Origin: Pseudomonadota bacterium
GTDB lineage: Bacteria; Pseudomonadota; Gammaproteobacteria; Berkiellales; Berkiellaceae
Direction: 5' to 3'
DNA length: 44,328 nucleotides
Assembly (NCBI GenBank): GCA_018242045.1
Contig: JAFECR010000013.1
Span: 63,102-107,429 of the forward strand
How positions within the stretch are numbered: position 1 is the stretch's first letter; each line of letters opens with the position of its first letter. Both the position numbers and the translations under genes were made by a program. Shown piece by piece: positions 32,101 to 40,661 of the stretch. The notes beneath the pieces were generated by a model that did not search any database, had not been told where the DNA came from, and worked only from the letters and a program-made list of their open reading frames with translations.

Positions 32101-33860
32101 TCTTTAATATTATTAAAACGTTCTCTATCAAGTTTGTGCAAGTCAAAACCAGTGATAAACAATAATGCGTTGTCAACAATGCCATGAATGACTTTGTTGC
32201 TACTCATTTGATTTATTTCAATGTTCTTATCAATCAAATCATTTGTTTGCAATGCATTAATGCCATTATCCGCCAAATATTTAGTGTAATAGTTGTCTCT
32301 TAAACTATAAATACCGTTTTTAATTTTTTGTAGAAAAGTCTCATCAACGTTAGATAAACCAAAAAACTCATATATGCGAGCACGAGACACCTTGTTTCCC
32401 ATTGTAAATACATCATTATCATTTTTTTGCAATAAATTGGAAAGATTAACAATCGTATCTATTTTGTCTGCTAATATTAAGGCATTTTCATCTAACATCT
32501 GAGAAACATTATATTTCAATAATCTTTTAATTTCAGATGCATTTTTTACATTTAAAACCCGCGGATCGATATAATAAGGATCGCTTGGTTGTTTTTGTTT
32601 AAATTCTATATATGCCTGGTGAAAATAATCATGAGCAACGCTATAAGATGGCGTGCTAATCATATCTATAAATTTCATGGAAATATTAGCCAAAAAATTG
32701 TCTAGCCCTTCTCTGGCTGCAATAAGCCGTTCTCGCAAGGAGCTATTTGTTCTATAGAACATAGATCTTCTTTTTAAGGCATCTTGCTGCACGGTGGCCA
32801 ATCGCTGTTGCAAGGTTTTTGCTGTTGTTTTCACAAGATGAACGTCCTTATTTAAACCAAGGGCTTTCTTTTCCTGCATCGAAAGTTTAACAACTGATTT
32901 TTGACCTGAAATATCGTAAGATAATTTAGTAGGGGTTGCACTGAGAAACATAAAAGAATGAAAATTAGAAGCAATCTTAATTCTTTTTGCTAATACTTCT
33001 TCCTTCATGGCTTCATGTTCTTCATCGACACAGATATAAATTCTCTCTGAATTATCGATAAATTTTTGTTTAAAGGTTGTCCATTTTTCTAAAAAGATAT
33101 TTTCATGCGTTGCTATATAATAATTCTCTGTTAGTGCAGCCTCTTGGCTAAATTGCGCAATTTCATCCACCATGGTTTTGGGTAATATTCTAGCAAAATC
33201 CTTTTTCAATTGATTCGCCAAGGCTTGGGTCGGAACAGTAAAAATGCCTTTAATATTGGATATATAAAGCACTAAGAACATTAGAGCCTGAGTAAACGAT
33301 TTACCTGAACCCGTTGCCATCGCAATAAGTGCATGGGGATTTGCCCCTTGTGAAAGATGTTGATAAATCAACCATAAATTGCTGATATGAAGCAAATATA
33401 AATCAATTTTGTTTTCACCATTTACATCTTTTCCGCCAAGCTTGATTTCTTTAGTGTTTTTTCGAATAACTGTCGACAAAACAAGCTCGGGGTTTTTTTC
33501 TATCGATAAGGGGTAAGATTGCGTTAATGTTACTAAATCTGAAAAATTGTATTCATTAAGCGGTTTTTCCAGATTAGATTCTGTTATAAGCGTCTCTTTG
33601 GTTAATTTCGTTAATATAATCTTATTGGTAGCGTTAATTTCAATTGTATAATTTTGATTATCAACATTAATGGTTTCTTTATTAATCCTTTTGTCTTGCA
33701 TTTGTTGAATGCAATCAAGCAAAGTTTGCTTCTTGCCATTAATTTTAAATGCTGGATTTCTATTAGCATGGGAAGGATCAGTTGCCAAATTCAGCACAAT
33801 ATACCCTTTGTATACTAAAGCAGCACTATCAATTAAGGATCGATCAAAGCCTGAAAGCAT
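29115..33860 (-). CDS. Giant SF2-helicase-like protein with C-terminal membrane hairpin, 1581 aa; effector candidate
   Basis: The N-terminal part carries a superfamily 2 ATPase: motif I MATGSGKS (181-188), Ia PTQALANQL (210-218), motif II DEEH (279-282), motif III LSATPT (306-311) and a motif VI-like QSYGRNRG near 795. The second RecA-like half is separated from the first by a long insertion of about 450 residues. A helical region of about 600 residues follows, without motifs. Near 1457-1505 two hydrophobic stretches (LSLMAAGFIGVVSAG and IFCAIVSSLSMICIGF) form a membrane hairpin, then a 75-residue basic end. No nuclease or other catalytic domain was recognised. GAGG lies seven bases before the ATG. 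A helicase joined to a membrane anchor is unusual. It could be an injected effector or an unknown defence ATPase. Confidence 0.7.
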   Translation of the reverse strand: MLSGFDRSLIDSAALVYKGYIVLNLATDPSHANRNPAFKINGKKQTLLDCIQQMQDKRINKETINVDNQNYTIEINATNKIILTKLTKETLITESNLEKPLNEYNFSDLVTLTQSYPLSIEKNPELVLSTVIRKNTKEIKLGGKDVNGENKIDLYLLHISNLWLIYQHLSQGANPHALIAMATGSGKSFTQALMFLVLYISNIKGIFTVPTQALANQLKKDFARILPKTMVDEIAQFSQEAALTENYYIATHENIFLEKWTTFKQKFIDNSERIYICVDEEHEAMKEEVLAKRIKIASNFHSFMFLSATPTKLSYDISGQKSVVKLSMQEKKALGLNKDVHLVKTTAKTLQQRLATVQQDALKRRSMFYRTNSSLRERLIAAREGLDNFLANISMKFIDMISTPSYSVAHDYFHQAYIEFKQKQPSDPYYIDPRVLNVKNASEIKRLLKYNVSQMLDENALILADKIDTIVNLSNLLQKNDNDVFTMGNKVSRARIYEFFGLSNVDETFLQKIKNGIYSLRDNYYTKYLADNGINALQTNDLIDKNIEINQMSSNKVIHGIVDNALLFITGFDLHKLDRERFNNIKDLTKLVSSKLKDASAVTAIKQTLQETLNKELGHELGRIVSNEIQSMISHLQAKTNELEMYIENWHFDYKLNAQLRDYIKANKNTQQFIENYQNVFLFNQIESNEIEIIDNRPFKGFTQTTESIHQSSNKLKRKLTTMESLDDKANFYSYKPNYLNCTEAQVDSLFKRKLIGNYITNKKVFGFNDLNLQHVVHFIESDVEKFNEADYLIQSYGRNRGLNPVRDPFYTIINGNGVNVTFDLSHMDRDDYFPTFFKAQEAFLKKKSQNIRLEIASELKKWIEKNNDIYGRVPHEKIQEHCFDLIIDKFEEIYKRNSFDFDKTRLQMRHILLDVYDELYHESSRLKELLKPSVSNKIILFILRNLSFAYFAIFAKKYKDAFNTAAQAELTNAGDRISATSLYIKILKNYSYEFVTEKRAIAKKIDIAMNKEMLKVAKFINAKPYQFMSEQGKSLINSQAQAVYLPLMTLMGLNDESLIQAIKSCDWANVLDNFSSKTQPHLPNNPQALLSFILNAAVKTSNVELKLKIEAFSKQIANFDFNNQDPSQLEALSAKVEFMLNSFENCKKFTDIPKVKEAYFRAIKRFISSKRYQNTFIDLLGKFSQNELEMLLSEIKGIDWKNNKSAKLTAKTIYDFTLMIKESKNEKDCQKILDTFLNLDANLKINDTSLSHIHHCLQKISDEMLRCLGHFYSIDSKGNFEYLLEKPHLLNNNNAIAEIIVPYRRNFLHGLCAKTKFIQAVFASFNGMNEVEATENQNVIEVMQQTAEYIILPIHDTLMDEQVNSNDKVAAFSEKIKKHRSFTLDEVSRGEIAYSNALKQFKAEFKAKLPELKATLLPAYLNDEAFVHQYKNKNLFDRINAKAKRNLKVPAKIKKHLAPLSLMAAGFIGVVSAGILGSGLIFCAIVSSLSMICIGFGYYVIKAKMNLSLLAIETKLANSDADMVKWLTDNKTDYQSGHLCKDWVPYLKSFAAPKLYINEAYQLGLKEAKQHKLPKIVSVS

Positions 33861-33969
33861 CTTATAGCCTCAAAAAGTTAGAACAAAATAGGAAGTTAGT
33901 TTATCAGATACGTAAGATAGTGTAAAATTTGGTAACTGAATAACACATAAAATAGGTATATAGCTAACT

Positions 33970-34338
33970 ATGTATAAGGGAAACGATCAAGAGCACCTAA
34001 CCGCTGCTCAAGCTTATTTAAAATATTATCGCTGGAAAGTTTCTAACCCTTCTCGCGAAGAGAAATTTTTATTACAAGATGAATTATTTCAAGCTTGGGA
34101 ATATGTAGACTCGCTGGTACGCAAAGATCCTTATGCTGGCTGGTGTGTTACAAAAATATTAATAGAAATGTCTGAGAATGACGATGAATTGCAATATGTG
34201 GCGGCAGGACCTTTGTATGATTTATTAAATTACCACCTGGAGGTAATCAGCGCTGAGTTGGCCCAAGAAACCAGAAAAAATAGTAAAATGAAAGCGGCTG
34301 TTCGATGTGTTCCAGGTTGGCAAGATTATTTAACATAA
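33970..34338 (+). CDS. DUF6869-like protein, 122 aa
   Basis: A helical, soluble protein with the pattern seen in small 'AAGPLxDLLxxH' proteins: AWEYVDSLVRKDPYAGWCVTKIL near 45-67, then LQYVAAGPLYDLLNYHLEVISAELAQE near 76-102. The C-terminus is AAVRCVPGWQDYL. It is compatible with the DUF6869 family, whose members are often stand-alone genes of unknown function. It is divergent from the giant gene with about 109 bases between, so the two may share a control region. Start codon ribosome binding site is weak. Confidence 0.6.
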   Translation: MYKGNDQEHLTAAQAYLKYYRWKVSNPSREEKFLLQDELFQAWEYVDSLVRKDPYAGWCVTKILIEMSENDDELQYVAAGPLYDLLNYHLEVISAELAQETRKNSKMKAAVRCVPGWQDYLT

Positions 34339-34438
34339 ATACGCTTTCCGCTTTGAAATTAACAGAAATTTCGCCGCTTAATTTTCTAAGCTGTGAAACT
34401 CCCGTTAAGCTTTGTTGCCTGAATTGGAAGAATATTGC

Positions 34439-35845
34439 TTATAATATCTCTTGCACTTGCATCGGCAACATAAACAAAGGATCCCCAAGCAACGCATTAT
34501 TGGAACAAATGCTTGAGAGGTTTTCATTTGCACTATCAAACCTTGAATTATCCTCTAACACTTCGCTTAGCAATGAACTGTCCTGAAGCACATCTGCAAT
34601 AGCAAGGGGTTTGCCTTTTACCTCAAAAAACATAGTTTCTCTTTGCGAGGTAGATTGCCAAGAAAACGTTGAAATACCAAAACCTTCGACCGCAGGCATA
34701 TTCCTGCTATAGTTCAGGGTCACAATATCGCCATTTTCGCGTACACCCAATACCAACGCAGTATGCCCACCAGTACCAGTAGCATTGATATGATCGTCCG
34801 AGTCAAAATTTCTAAAAGTAAATACTTGCCCAGGATGAACATCTTTTAAGGGATCGCTCACATGAATAGGCGACAATATATCCATGGTTTTAGCATATTC
34901 ACTTGTAAACCAATCTGGATCGACATAGCCTCTTGTTTCTTCAGGTTCACTCATGCGATAGGTAAAGAGCTGATCGATGGTAGAAAAAGACACTTCCGAT
35001 CCAATCAATTTAGCTATCCAAGAAGAGCAATCTTCCGGACCAAATTCTTTACCGTCGGGGTATCTTGTTTCATTACGATGTCCGCCAAACGCATAACCAC
35101 TATGAATAAAAGCAAAACCTTGTGGCGTTAATTCATCTGAAAAATAAAAACTAAAGTTATCGGTAAAATCTGCTGCAATATCGGTTGCATTCAGAAAATC
35201 TGGCAATGGCGTTACATGCGTAATCGCTGCATTGTCTACCCAGTTATTATAATTATCCATGACATCCTGAATTTTACTTTGCTCGCCAAGCAAACTTAAT
35301 TGCGCGACTAAAATAGCACCGCTTAGATAAGTCAATTGACTATTGCCATAAATGTTTGAAGGATCGCCTAACACCACAACCGGCGGCGGTAAATTATCAA
35401 ATTTATCAGCATGGCCTTGAACAAGATCGCTAAAGGTGGTTGTATCCGAAATGAGTTCTTTGACATTAAAAAGTATATTTTCCATTTTGTTTGTTTTTAA
35501 TGACCAAGTATAATTTCCTTCACCTGGCTCAACACCGGAGTAACCCCCCAACCTTTGATTTAAACTTTGCACATATTGAATATCTCTTTCAATACGAGCC
35601 AAAGCTTGCGATTGAAGAAACGCTATATCGAGTTCTGAGTCTGAATTGACAAATAACGCGCTATTTTGCTGCAGCAAGGCTTGTTGATCAGAATAAATTG
35701 CTAAACTATAACGCTGCTGTTGCTCAACTGCTTCATGAACAAGCGGGGAACATTGATAACTTTCATGAATAATGGCATTTAATTCAGGATCGTTGGTTGC
35801 TACCCAGTTAACGATCGATTGGTTGAAATAAGGTTGGTGCTGCAT
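34439..35845 (-). CDS. Papain-like/CHAP-like cysteine peptidase candidate, 468 aa
   Basis: The first 220 residues are helical and unmatched. The C-terminal part has the layout of an NlpC/P60 or CHAP catalytic core: GPEDCSSWIAKLIG with Cys273, GTGGHTALVLGVRENGDIVTL with His361 and NYSRN with Asn378, preceded by PGQVFTFRNFD, the usual strand before the His. There is no signal peptide. The ATG at 35845 is preferred because GAGG lies five bases before it; upstream ATG/GTG codons at 35860 and 35875 lack one. It overlaps the 3' end of the L,D-transpeptidase gene by 46 bases. The pairing hints at peptidoglycan work, but catalysis is unproven and an injected protease is the alternative. Confidence 0.6.
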   Translation of the reverse strand: MQHQPYFNQSIVNWVATNDPELNAIIHESYQCSPLVHEAVEQQQRYSLAIYSDQQALLQQNSALFVNSDSELDIAFLQSQALARIERDIQYVQSLNQRLGGYSGVEPGEGNYTWSLKTNKMENILFNVKELISDTTTFSDLVQGHADKFDNLPPPVVVLGDPSNIYGNSQLTYLSGAILVAQLSLLGEQSKIQDVMDNYNNWVDNAAITHVTPLPDFLNATDIAADFTDNFSFYFSDELTPQGFAFIHSGYAFGGHRNETRYPDGKEFGPEDCSSWIAKLIGSEVSFSTIDQLFTYRMSEPEETRGYVDPDWFTSEYAKTMDILSPIHVSDPLKDVHPGQVFTFRNFDSDDHINATGTGGHTALVLGVRENGDIVTLNYSRNMPAVEGFGISTFSWQSTSQRETMFFEVKGKPLAIADVLQDSSLLSEVLEDNSRFDSANENLSSICSNNALLGDPLFMLPMQVQEIL

Positions 35846-36600
35846 ATTAACCTCATACATCGCGGTAGTGCCCACTGATTTGAAATGTTTTTATATACTA
35901 ATTCAGGAAAAATGGCAATGATTGGGTTTTGAGTTAAATCTATCCATGTTAATATTTCTTTTAAATCATGTTCATTCAAGGCAATACACCCTGCCGTACC
36001 TGTTTTATCGGCAGATTGCAAATGCATGAAAATACATGAGCCGTTTTCAGATCTTTGTTGATTGTTGTATTGTATCACAAGCCCATATTGGTAGTTCGGG
36101 ATTTTTCGCATTTCTTCTTTAGAGTCCCAATCAGGATTGCGTATCTTAGAACTATCTATAATTCGATTGTAATATCGTGACTTAGGATCATCAACGCAAA
36201 TGATATTATCATCGACTTGAATGTAATCAGCGCCATTAACGTGCTGTGCTTTGGCTTCAAAACCAAAAATAGGCCCTAACTGAAATATTCCGATTGGGGT
36301 GCGATTGTCGGCTTCTTTTTTAATTGGCAAGTTTAATGAGGCCATCGAAAATGCCATGGTTGTGGCTGCAATACCATTTTTTCCAATTAAGACTGAGACA
36401 GGCTTTGTAATGTGTTGCCAGGGTTGCGTGCTATTTTGCCGTGTAAATCGTTGTAACAACCCATGAATATCATTTTCATGTGGGATCGTAACTAAGATAA
36501 GCTGATTACTTTGAATTATCCGTTGTGATAGGTCTTCATCGGGTGGGTTAGCAAAGCATAACCATGGCAACATCAGCAGAACACTTATTAATCGTCGCAT
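35800..36600 (-). CDS. L,D-transpeptidase (YkuD family)
   Basis: A 17-residue signal peptide (LISVLLMLPWLCFA) sends the protein to the periplasm. The catalytic signature is FMHLQSADKTGTAGCIAL with His193 and Cys205, and a GIAATTMAFSM segment plus PIGIFQLGP earlier match YkuD/ErfK-type catalytic folds. Such enzymes cross-link peptidoglycan or anchor proteins to it. The 266 aa include about 40 residues beyond the usual domain end; these run into the next gene. GAGG lies nine bases before the ATG. The C-terminal extension that overlaps the next gene is odd. Confidence 0.85.
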   Translation of the reverse strand: MRRLISVLLMLPWLCFANPPDEDLSQRIIQSNQLILVTIPHENDIHGLLQRFTRQNSTQPWQHITKPVSVLIGKNGIAATTMAFSMASLNLPIKKEADNRTPIGIFQLGPIFGFEAKAQHVNGADYIQVDDNIICVDDPKSRYYNRIIDSSKIRNPDWDSKEEMRKIPNYQYGLVIQYNNQQRSENGSCIFMHLQSADKTGTAGCIALNEHDLKEILTWIDLTQNPIIAIFPELVYKNISNQWALPRCMRLICSTNLISTNRSLTG

Positions 36601-36707
36601 CTGTCTTTGCCTCTGTTTTTAGCATGGCTATTCTTGGAATTATGGTATTCATATAATATTTAAAATGCAATGGACATCGTTGTCACAAAGTAAGATCGCT
36701 CATTGAT

Positions 36708-37188
36708 TTAGAGGGTTACTTTTTGCTTTTTCTTCTTCGATTCATTGCTTTCGGTTTCTTGACTTACCTCACTCTGCTCTTTGGGCTGGGTCTTAGAAAT
36801 TTCATCGGCTTTTCGCTTTAGATCATTGCTGGAAATTGCGGCGCTAGGGATATAATTTTCTAAGGTTGGCGTCACATAATGGTTACTCTTGCGCCATGAT
36901 TTTTAGGAGGAGCGCTAAAAATAACTGGTGCAGGTGCTTCTTTTACCATATCAGGCAACTTGAAGAATTCCTTAATGAGCTTGCCATTTCGGGCATGGTT
37001 GCAACTTCATAAACACTTTGTCCAAGTGATTCAAATTGCACTAATGCTGGAAATTGCTCACAAATAGATTTTAAAGTAGCTAGATCTTTATTTGCTGTTA
37101 CGTTTGATAATACGCAAACGCCATAAATTTCTTTACTTGAATGTTGATGAAACAAGTTTTGTCTCAGATGACAAAAATTATAAGTCAA
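36708..37188 (-). pseudogene. Frameshifted hypothetical gene
   Basis: Three coding-like segments lie end to end in different frames. The first, from a TTG at 37188, reads EIYGVCVLSNVTANKDLATL and on to LGQSVYEVATMPEMASS; a second carries KLIKEFFKLPDMVKEAPAPV; a third carries WRKSNHYVTPTLENYIPSAA and a Lys/Glu-rich tail ending at 36708. Two frameshifts, near 36970 and near 36893, would rejoin them. The first segment has two Cys and looks like the core of a small globular domain, but the family was not recognised. It is either a decayed gene or sequencing error. Confidence 0.5.
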
Positions 37189-37254
37189 TCATCTTGCTTA
37201 TAATGGCGCAATTATCTATTGATATACTTAATATAATTGCATGAGGAAATAGAT

Positions 37255-38577
37255 ATGATTTCAGGCTTATTAATCTTACTTGCCTTTTTCTTTGTGCTGT
37301 TCAATGCATTTTTTGTTGCAGCTGAGTTTTCCATTGTTAAAATTCGCCATACTCGAGTTCAAACGCTGCAACAAAAAAAGGGAGTTCCAGGTAAAACCCT
37401 CGCTATCATACATGAACAATTAGATTCTTATCTTTCAGCATGTCAACTTGGCATCACTTTAGCTTCCTTAGGGTTAGGCTGGATAGGCGAGCCTGCTTTC
37501 GCTCATGTGCTAGCGCCTTTATGGAAAATAGCAGGCATTAAATCAGCTCACACCATCACCTTTCTTTCGTTCCTCTTTGCCTTTAGTTTGATTACTTATA
37601 TGCACATTGTGATCGGCGAGCTTATGCCCAAAAGTGTTGCCATTAGAAAAACAGAACAAGTCGCCTTATGGACAGGGGTGCCACTTTATTTATTCTATTG
37701 GATGATGTACCCCGCCATTTGGTTGCTTAACGCGAGTGCAAATATATTTTTAAAAATTTTTAAGCTCAATAACTTTGATGAAAATGTCTTATCCTATTCC
37801 TCAGATGAAATTAAATTAATATTACGCACCAGCCATCGTTATGGTGAATTTAATAAATCAGAATTAGAATTACTGACAAAAAGCCTAATTTTTACAGATT
37901 TGGAAATTTCAGACGTCATGCGCCCACTTGATGATTTAGTTTCTCTTAATATCAATAGTCCGCTTTCCGAGAATATTAATAAAATTTCAATGAAACAATA
38001 CAGCCGTTATCCAGTATACCGTAACGAAAAATCAAATATATTTGGCATCTTACATGTTAAGGATCTACTTGCTGTTGTTACTAATATGGAAAAAGTGAAA
38101 AGCCTTAGCCCATTTGTCAGATCAATTATGTCTGTCAAAGATAATGATAATTTACTCAGCGTTTTTCATAAGTTTCGCAAAGGAAAACCGCATCTGGCTA
38201 TCGTTACTTCAGCTGGTAAAAGTATTGGCTTTGTAACCTTAGACAATATCCTTCAAGCGATAATTGGTGAAATAAAGGATGAATTTCATATTACAGAAGA
38301 AGATTGGTACGCTCTAAATGATGGTAGTTTTATTATTAAAGGCAGCGCCTCTATTTTTACTTTGAAAAATCTTTTAGGTATTGAATTGCCAGAAACAAAT
38401 ACGCACACCCTAAGTGGTTTAATTATGGAGTCACTACAAGGTTTTCCAAAGGAAAATCAGGAAATAGCATTTGATCAATTTACCTTGGTGGTAAAAAAAA
38501 TTCGCGGTCCTCGTATCTTGCAAATACGGGTTTACCCTAAACAAACTTCTTCTGAACCTCCATCAACAGCTAGTTAG
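37255..38577 (+). CDS. CNNM/CorC-HlyC-type transporter with CBS domains
   Basis: The 440-aa protein begins with a DUF21 (CNNM) membrane domain of about four helices (residues 1 to 180, with FNAFFVAAEFSIVKIRHTR, CQLGITLASLGLGWIGEPA and IGELMPKS). Then come a CBS pair (about 205-320, with DVMRPLDDLV, YSRYPVYRNEKSNIFGILHVKDLL and AIVTSAGKSIGFVTLDNILQAIIGEI) and a C-terminal CorC/HlyC transporter-associated domain (about 340-425). Such proteins are thought to move Mg2+/Co2+ or regulate ion balance. ATG at 37255 is preferred (GAGG eight bases upstream); a TTG at 37237 would add six residues. Confidence 0.88.
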   Translation: MISGLLILLAFFFVLFNAFFVAAEFSIVKIRHTRVQTLQQKKGVPGKTLAIIHEQLDSYLSACQLGITLASLGLGWIGEPAFAHVLAPLWKIAGIKSAHTITFLSFLFAFSLITYMHIVIGELMPKSVAIRKTEQVALWTGVPLYLFYWMMYPAIWLLNASANIFLKIFKLNNFDENVLSYSSDEIKLILRTSHRYGEFNKSELELLTKSLIFTDLEISDVMRPLDDLVSLNINSPLSENINKISMKQYSRYPVYRNEKSNIFGILHVKDLLAVVTNMEKVKSLSPFVRSIMSVKDNDNLLSVFHKFRKGKPHLAIVTSAGKSIGFVTLDNILQAIIGEIKDEFHITEEDWYALNDGSFIIKGSASIFTLKNLLGIELPETNTHTLSGLIMESLQGFPKENQEIAFDQFTLVVKKIRGPRILQIRVYPKQTSSEPPSTAS

Positions 38578-38678
38578 AAAACATCCGTTTCGCCGTTTGT
38601 TTCTTAATAGATCAAGTGATATGCTGGTGCGCGCCTTATTAGGTAAAAAGGGTCATCAATTTATATAGGGTGGATAAT

Positions 38679-39326
38679 ATGTCTTTACAATCACCAAGTG
38701 TTAACACTGCGCTTCGAAATGAAATTCTAACTATCCTTCAACAATATCAATTAGCCTATCAAAAGCAATACAATACAGCCAATGACGATATCACCAAAGC
38801 CATCTATAATTTTAAATTATTCGCATTACCTCAATATAATCCAACCCAAATGAAAGAATATATTATTGAAACTTTTGCACCATCATTATGGCAAATTACT
38901 TTTCATCATCCAAACCTATATGAAAATAAAAGTTTAATGAAGATCATCAAATCTACTGCAGAACTTTGGGACAAAAATGGCTCAAGTAAACATGACCAAC
39001 CTTGTCAACTGCATAACAACGCAGCAAACAAAATCAAAGTACTTACTCAACAACGAGATACCAATGAACCAAGTAACGCTGATTTATTACCTTCATTGCC
39101 AAGTATTTCAATCGATTCTCACAAATATTTACTTAATACAAAAAATATCAGTTTTTGCGGATTTAGTTTTGATAACTCTTTAAATACTTTTTTGAATCTT
39201 TTTCAAAATCACCTGAATATCAGTGAGCCAATGCTCAATAACAAAGACCATACCGCGATGTCTGAACCCCAAACACCACATGAACCACCAAAAAGGTTAT
39301 CGAATTTAGGAAAAAAATTTAATTAA
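38679..39326 (+). CDS. Hypothetical protein, 215 aa
   Basis: The gene is not recognised. The N-terminal half is helical with Tyr and Gln (LRNEILTILQQYQLAYQKQYN), the second half low complexity: Asn/Gln/Ser/Thr-rich and a Pro/Glu-rich tail ending PPKRLSNLGKKFN. No membrane helix or signal peptide. The ATG at 38679 has GGTGG five bases before it; a GTG at 38670 adds three residues. It sits between the transporter and the antiporter gene, convergent with the latter. Confidence 0.55.
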   Translation: MSLQSPSVNTALRNEILTILQQYQLAYQKQYNTANDDITKAIYNFKLFALPQYNPTQMKEYIIETFAPSLWQITFHHPNLYENKSLMKIIKSTAELWDKNGSSKHDQPCQLHNNAANKIKVLTQQRDTNEPSNADLLPSLPSISIDSHKYLLNTKNISFCGFSFDNSLNTFLNLFQNHLNISEPMLNNKDHTAMSEPQTPHEPPKRLSNLGKKFN

Positions 39327-39336
39327 CTACGCAACA

Positions 39337-40557
39337 CTATGCTGCTTTATCTGATTTTTTAAATCTATCGAGCAGATTAAAAAGCATGGGGTTGAGTAAA
39401 ATTGAAATAATGGCACCAGCCAAAATAATATCTTGGTTTTGTGCGGTTAAAATCTTTAGCTTAACCCCAAGTTCAGCTAATATAAATGAAAATTCACCAA
39501 TTTGCGCTAAGCTAACTGCGATAGTAAACGCTGTATATTGTGGATACCCAAACGCAATCATAATCAAATAGGCACCAATCGATTTCCCTAAAACAATGAC
39601 TAAAACAACCGCCAAGACAAGATAGGGTTGATCTAAAATAATATTGGGATTAAGCAACATCCCCATTGCCACGAAAAATAGCACAGCAAAAGCATCACGC
39701 AAGGGTAAAGTTTCTTTTGCAGCCTTTTGGCTGAGCTTAGATTCACTTAGGATCATACCAGCAAAGAAAGCGCCTAACGCAAATGAAACACCAAATAGCT
39801 TAGCAGCACCATACGCAACCCCCAATGCTATTGCTAAAACTGACAACCTGAACAGTTCTTCTGATTTAGCTTGGATTGTCGCATCTAACATCCAAGGAAT
39901 GAATCGCTTGCCAACAATCAGCATCAACACCATAAAAGTAGCGACTTTTAAAAAGGTAATACCTAGCGCTATCAACACACCTTTGTTTAAAAGATCAGCC
40001 AGCATGAATGGCTTTGTTAAATCTTGCATTTTAAAAAGAGAAGCGAGCGCAGGTAATACTACTAAGATAACTACCACCGCCAGATCTTCTACAATAAGCC
40101 AGCTTACGGCAATTTTGCCACGTTTCGTGCTCAGTAAATGCCGCTCTTCAAGTGCTCTTAGTAAAACTACTGTACTTGCAACAGAAAGCGTGAGACCCAC
40201 TAAAATTCCAGTACCCGATGACCAATGGGTCAATAAAGATACTCCCCATCCCATCAATGTGGCAATTCCCATTTGGCAGATGGCGCCAGTCAGGGCAACA
40301 TTTTTAACATCGGCGAGATCTTTCCATGAAAAATGTAGCCCAACGCCAAACATCAGCAAAATAACGCCAATTTCAGCTAATTCATGTGCAAGTTTAAGAT
40401 CGGCAATATACCCAGGTGTGGTTGGTCCAATAATTACCCCAGCAAGCAAGTAACCAACAATAGGCGAGAGTTTTAATTTATGAGCAATAAAACCTAGAAC
40501 AAATGCCAAAGCAAAAGCAATAACAATCAAGGTAATAAGCGGTGTTGAATGTAACAC
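39337..40557 (-). CDS. Cation:proton antiporter, CPA2 (KefB/YbaL-like) membrane domain
   Basis: A monovalent cation/proton antiporter of about twelve helices. Conserved parts include KLSPIVGYLLAGVIIGP near residues 28-44, LAEIGVILLMFGVGLHFSWKDL near 60-81, the acidic WLIVEDLAVVVILVVLP segment near 153-169 (Asp carries the transported ion), LGAFFAGMILSESK near 260-273 and QIGEFSFILAELGVK near 350. At 406 aa it ends after the transport domain and lacks the TrkA-N (RCK) regulatory domain that full-length KefB-type proteins carry. GTG start with AGAG upstream. Substrate could be K+ or Na+. Confidence 0.87.
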   Translation of the reverse strand: MLHSTPLITLIVIAFALAFVLGFIAHKLKLSPIVGYLLAGVIIGPTTPGYIADLKLAHELAEIGVILLMFGVGLHFSWKDLADVKNVALTGAICQMGIATLMGWGVSLLTHWSSGTGILVGLTLSVASTVVLLRALEERHLLSTKRGKIAVSWLIVEDLAVVVILVVLPALASLFKMQDLTKPFMLADLLNKGVLIALGITFLKVATFMVLMLIVGKRFIPWMLDATIQAKSEELFRLSVLAIALGVAYGAAKLFGVSFALGAFFAGMILSESKLSQKAAKETLPLRDAFAVLFFVAMGMLLNPNIILDQPYLVLAVVLVIVLGKSIGAYLIMIAFGYPQYTAFTIAVSLAQIGEFSFILAELGVKLKILTAQNQDIILAGAIISILLNPMLFNLLDRFKKSDKAA

Positions 40558-40661
40558 TGATCATCTCTTTAGCATTTAAGCTTTTTCATTAAATAGAAAT
40601 ATCGGCAAAAGATATAAAAAGGTTTTACCCTCTAATAGAACTAGAAACTAAAAAAGTAACC

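Noticed and set aside
34305..34586. A 93-codon plus-strand frame
   Set aside because: It overlaps the end of the peptidase-like gene on the other strand and continues from the DUF6869 stop only by frame coincidence.
39644..40453. A 269-codon plus-strand frame opposite the antiporter gene
   Set aside because: It is antisense to a clear CPA2 antiporter, has no ribosome binding site, and its sequence is low-complexity with no family resemblance.
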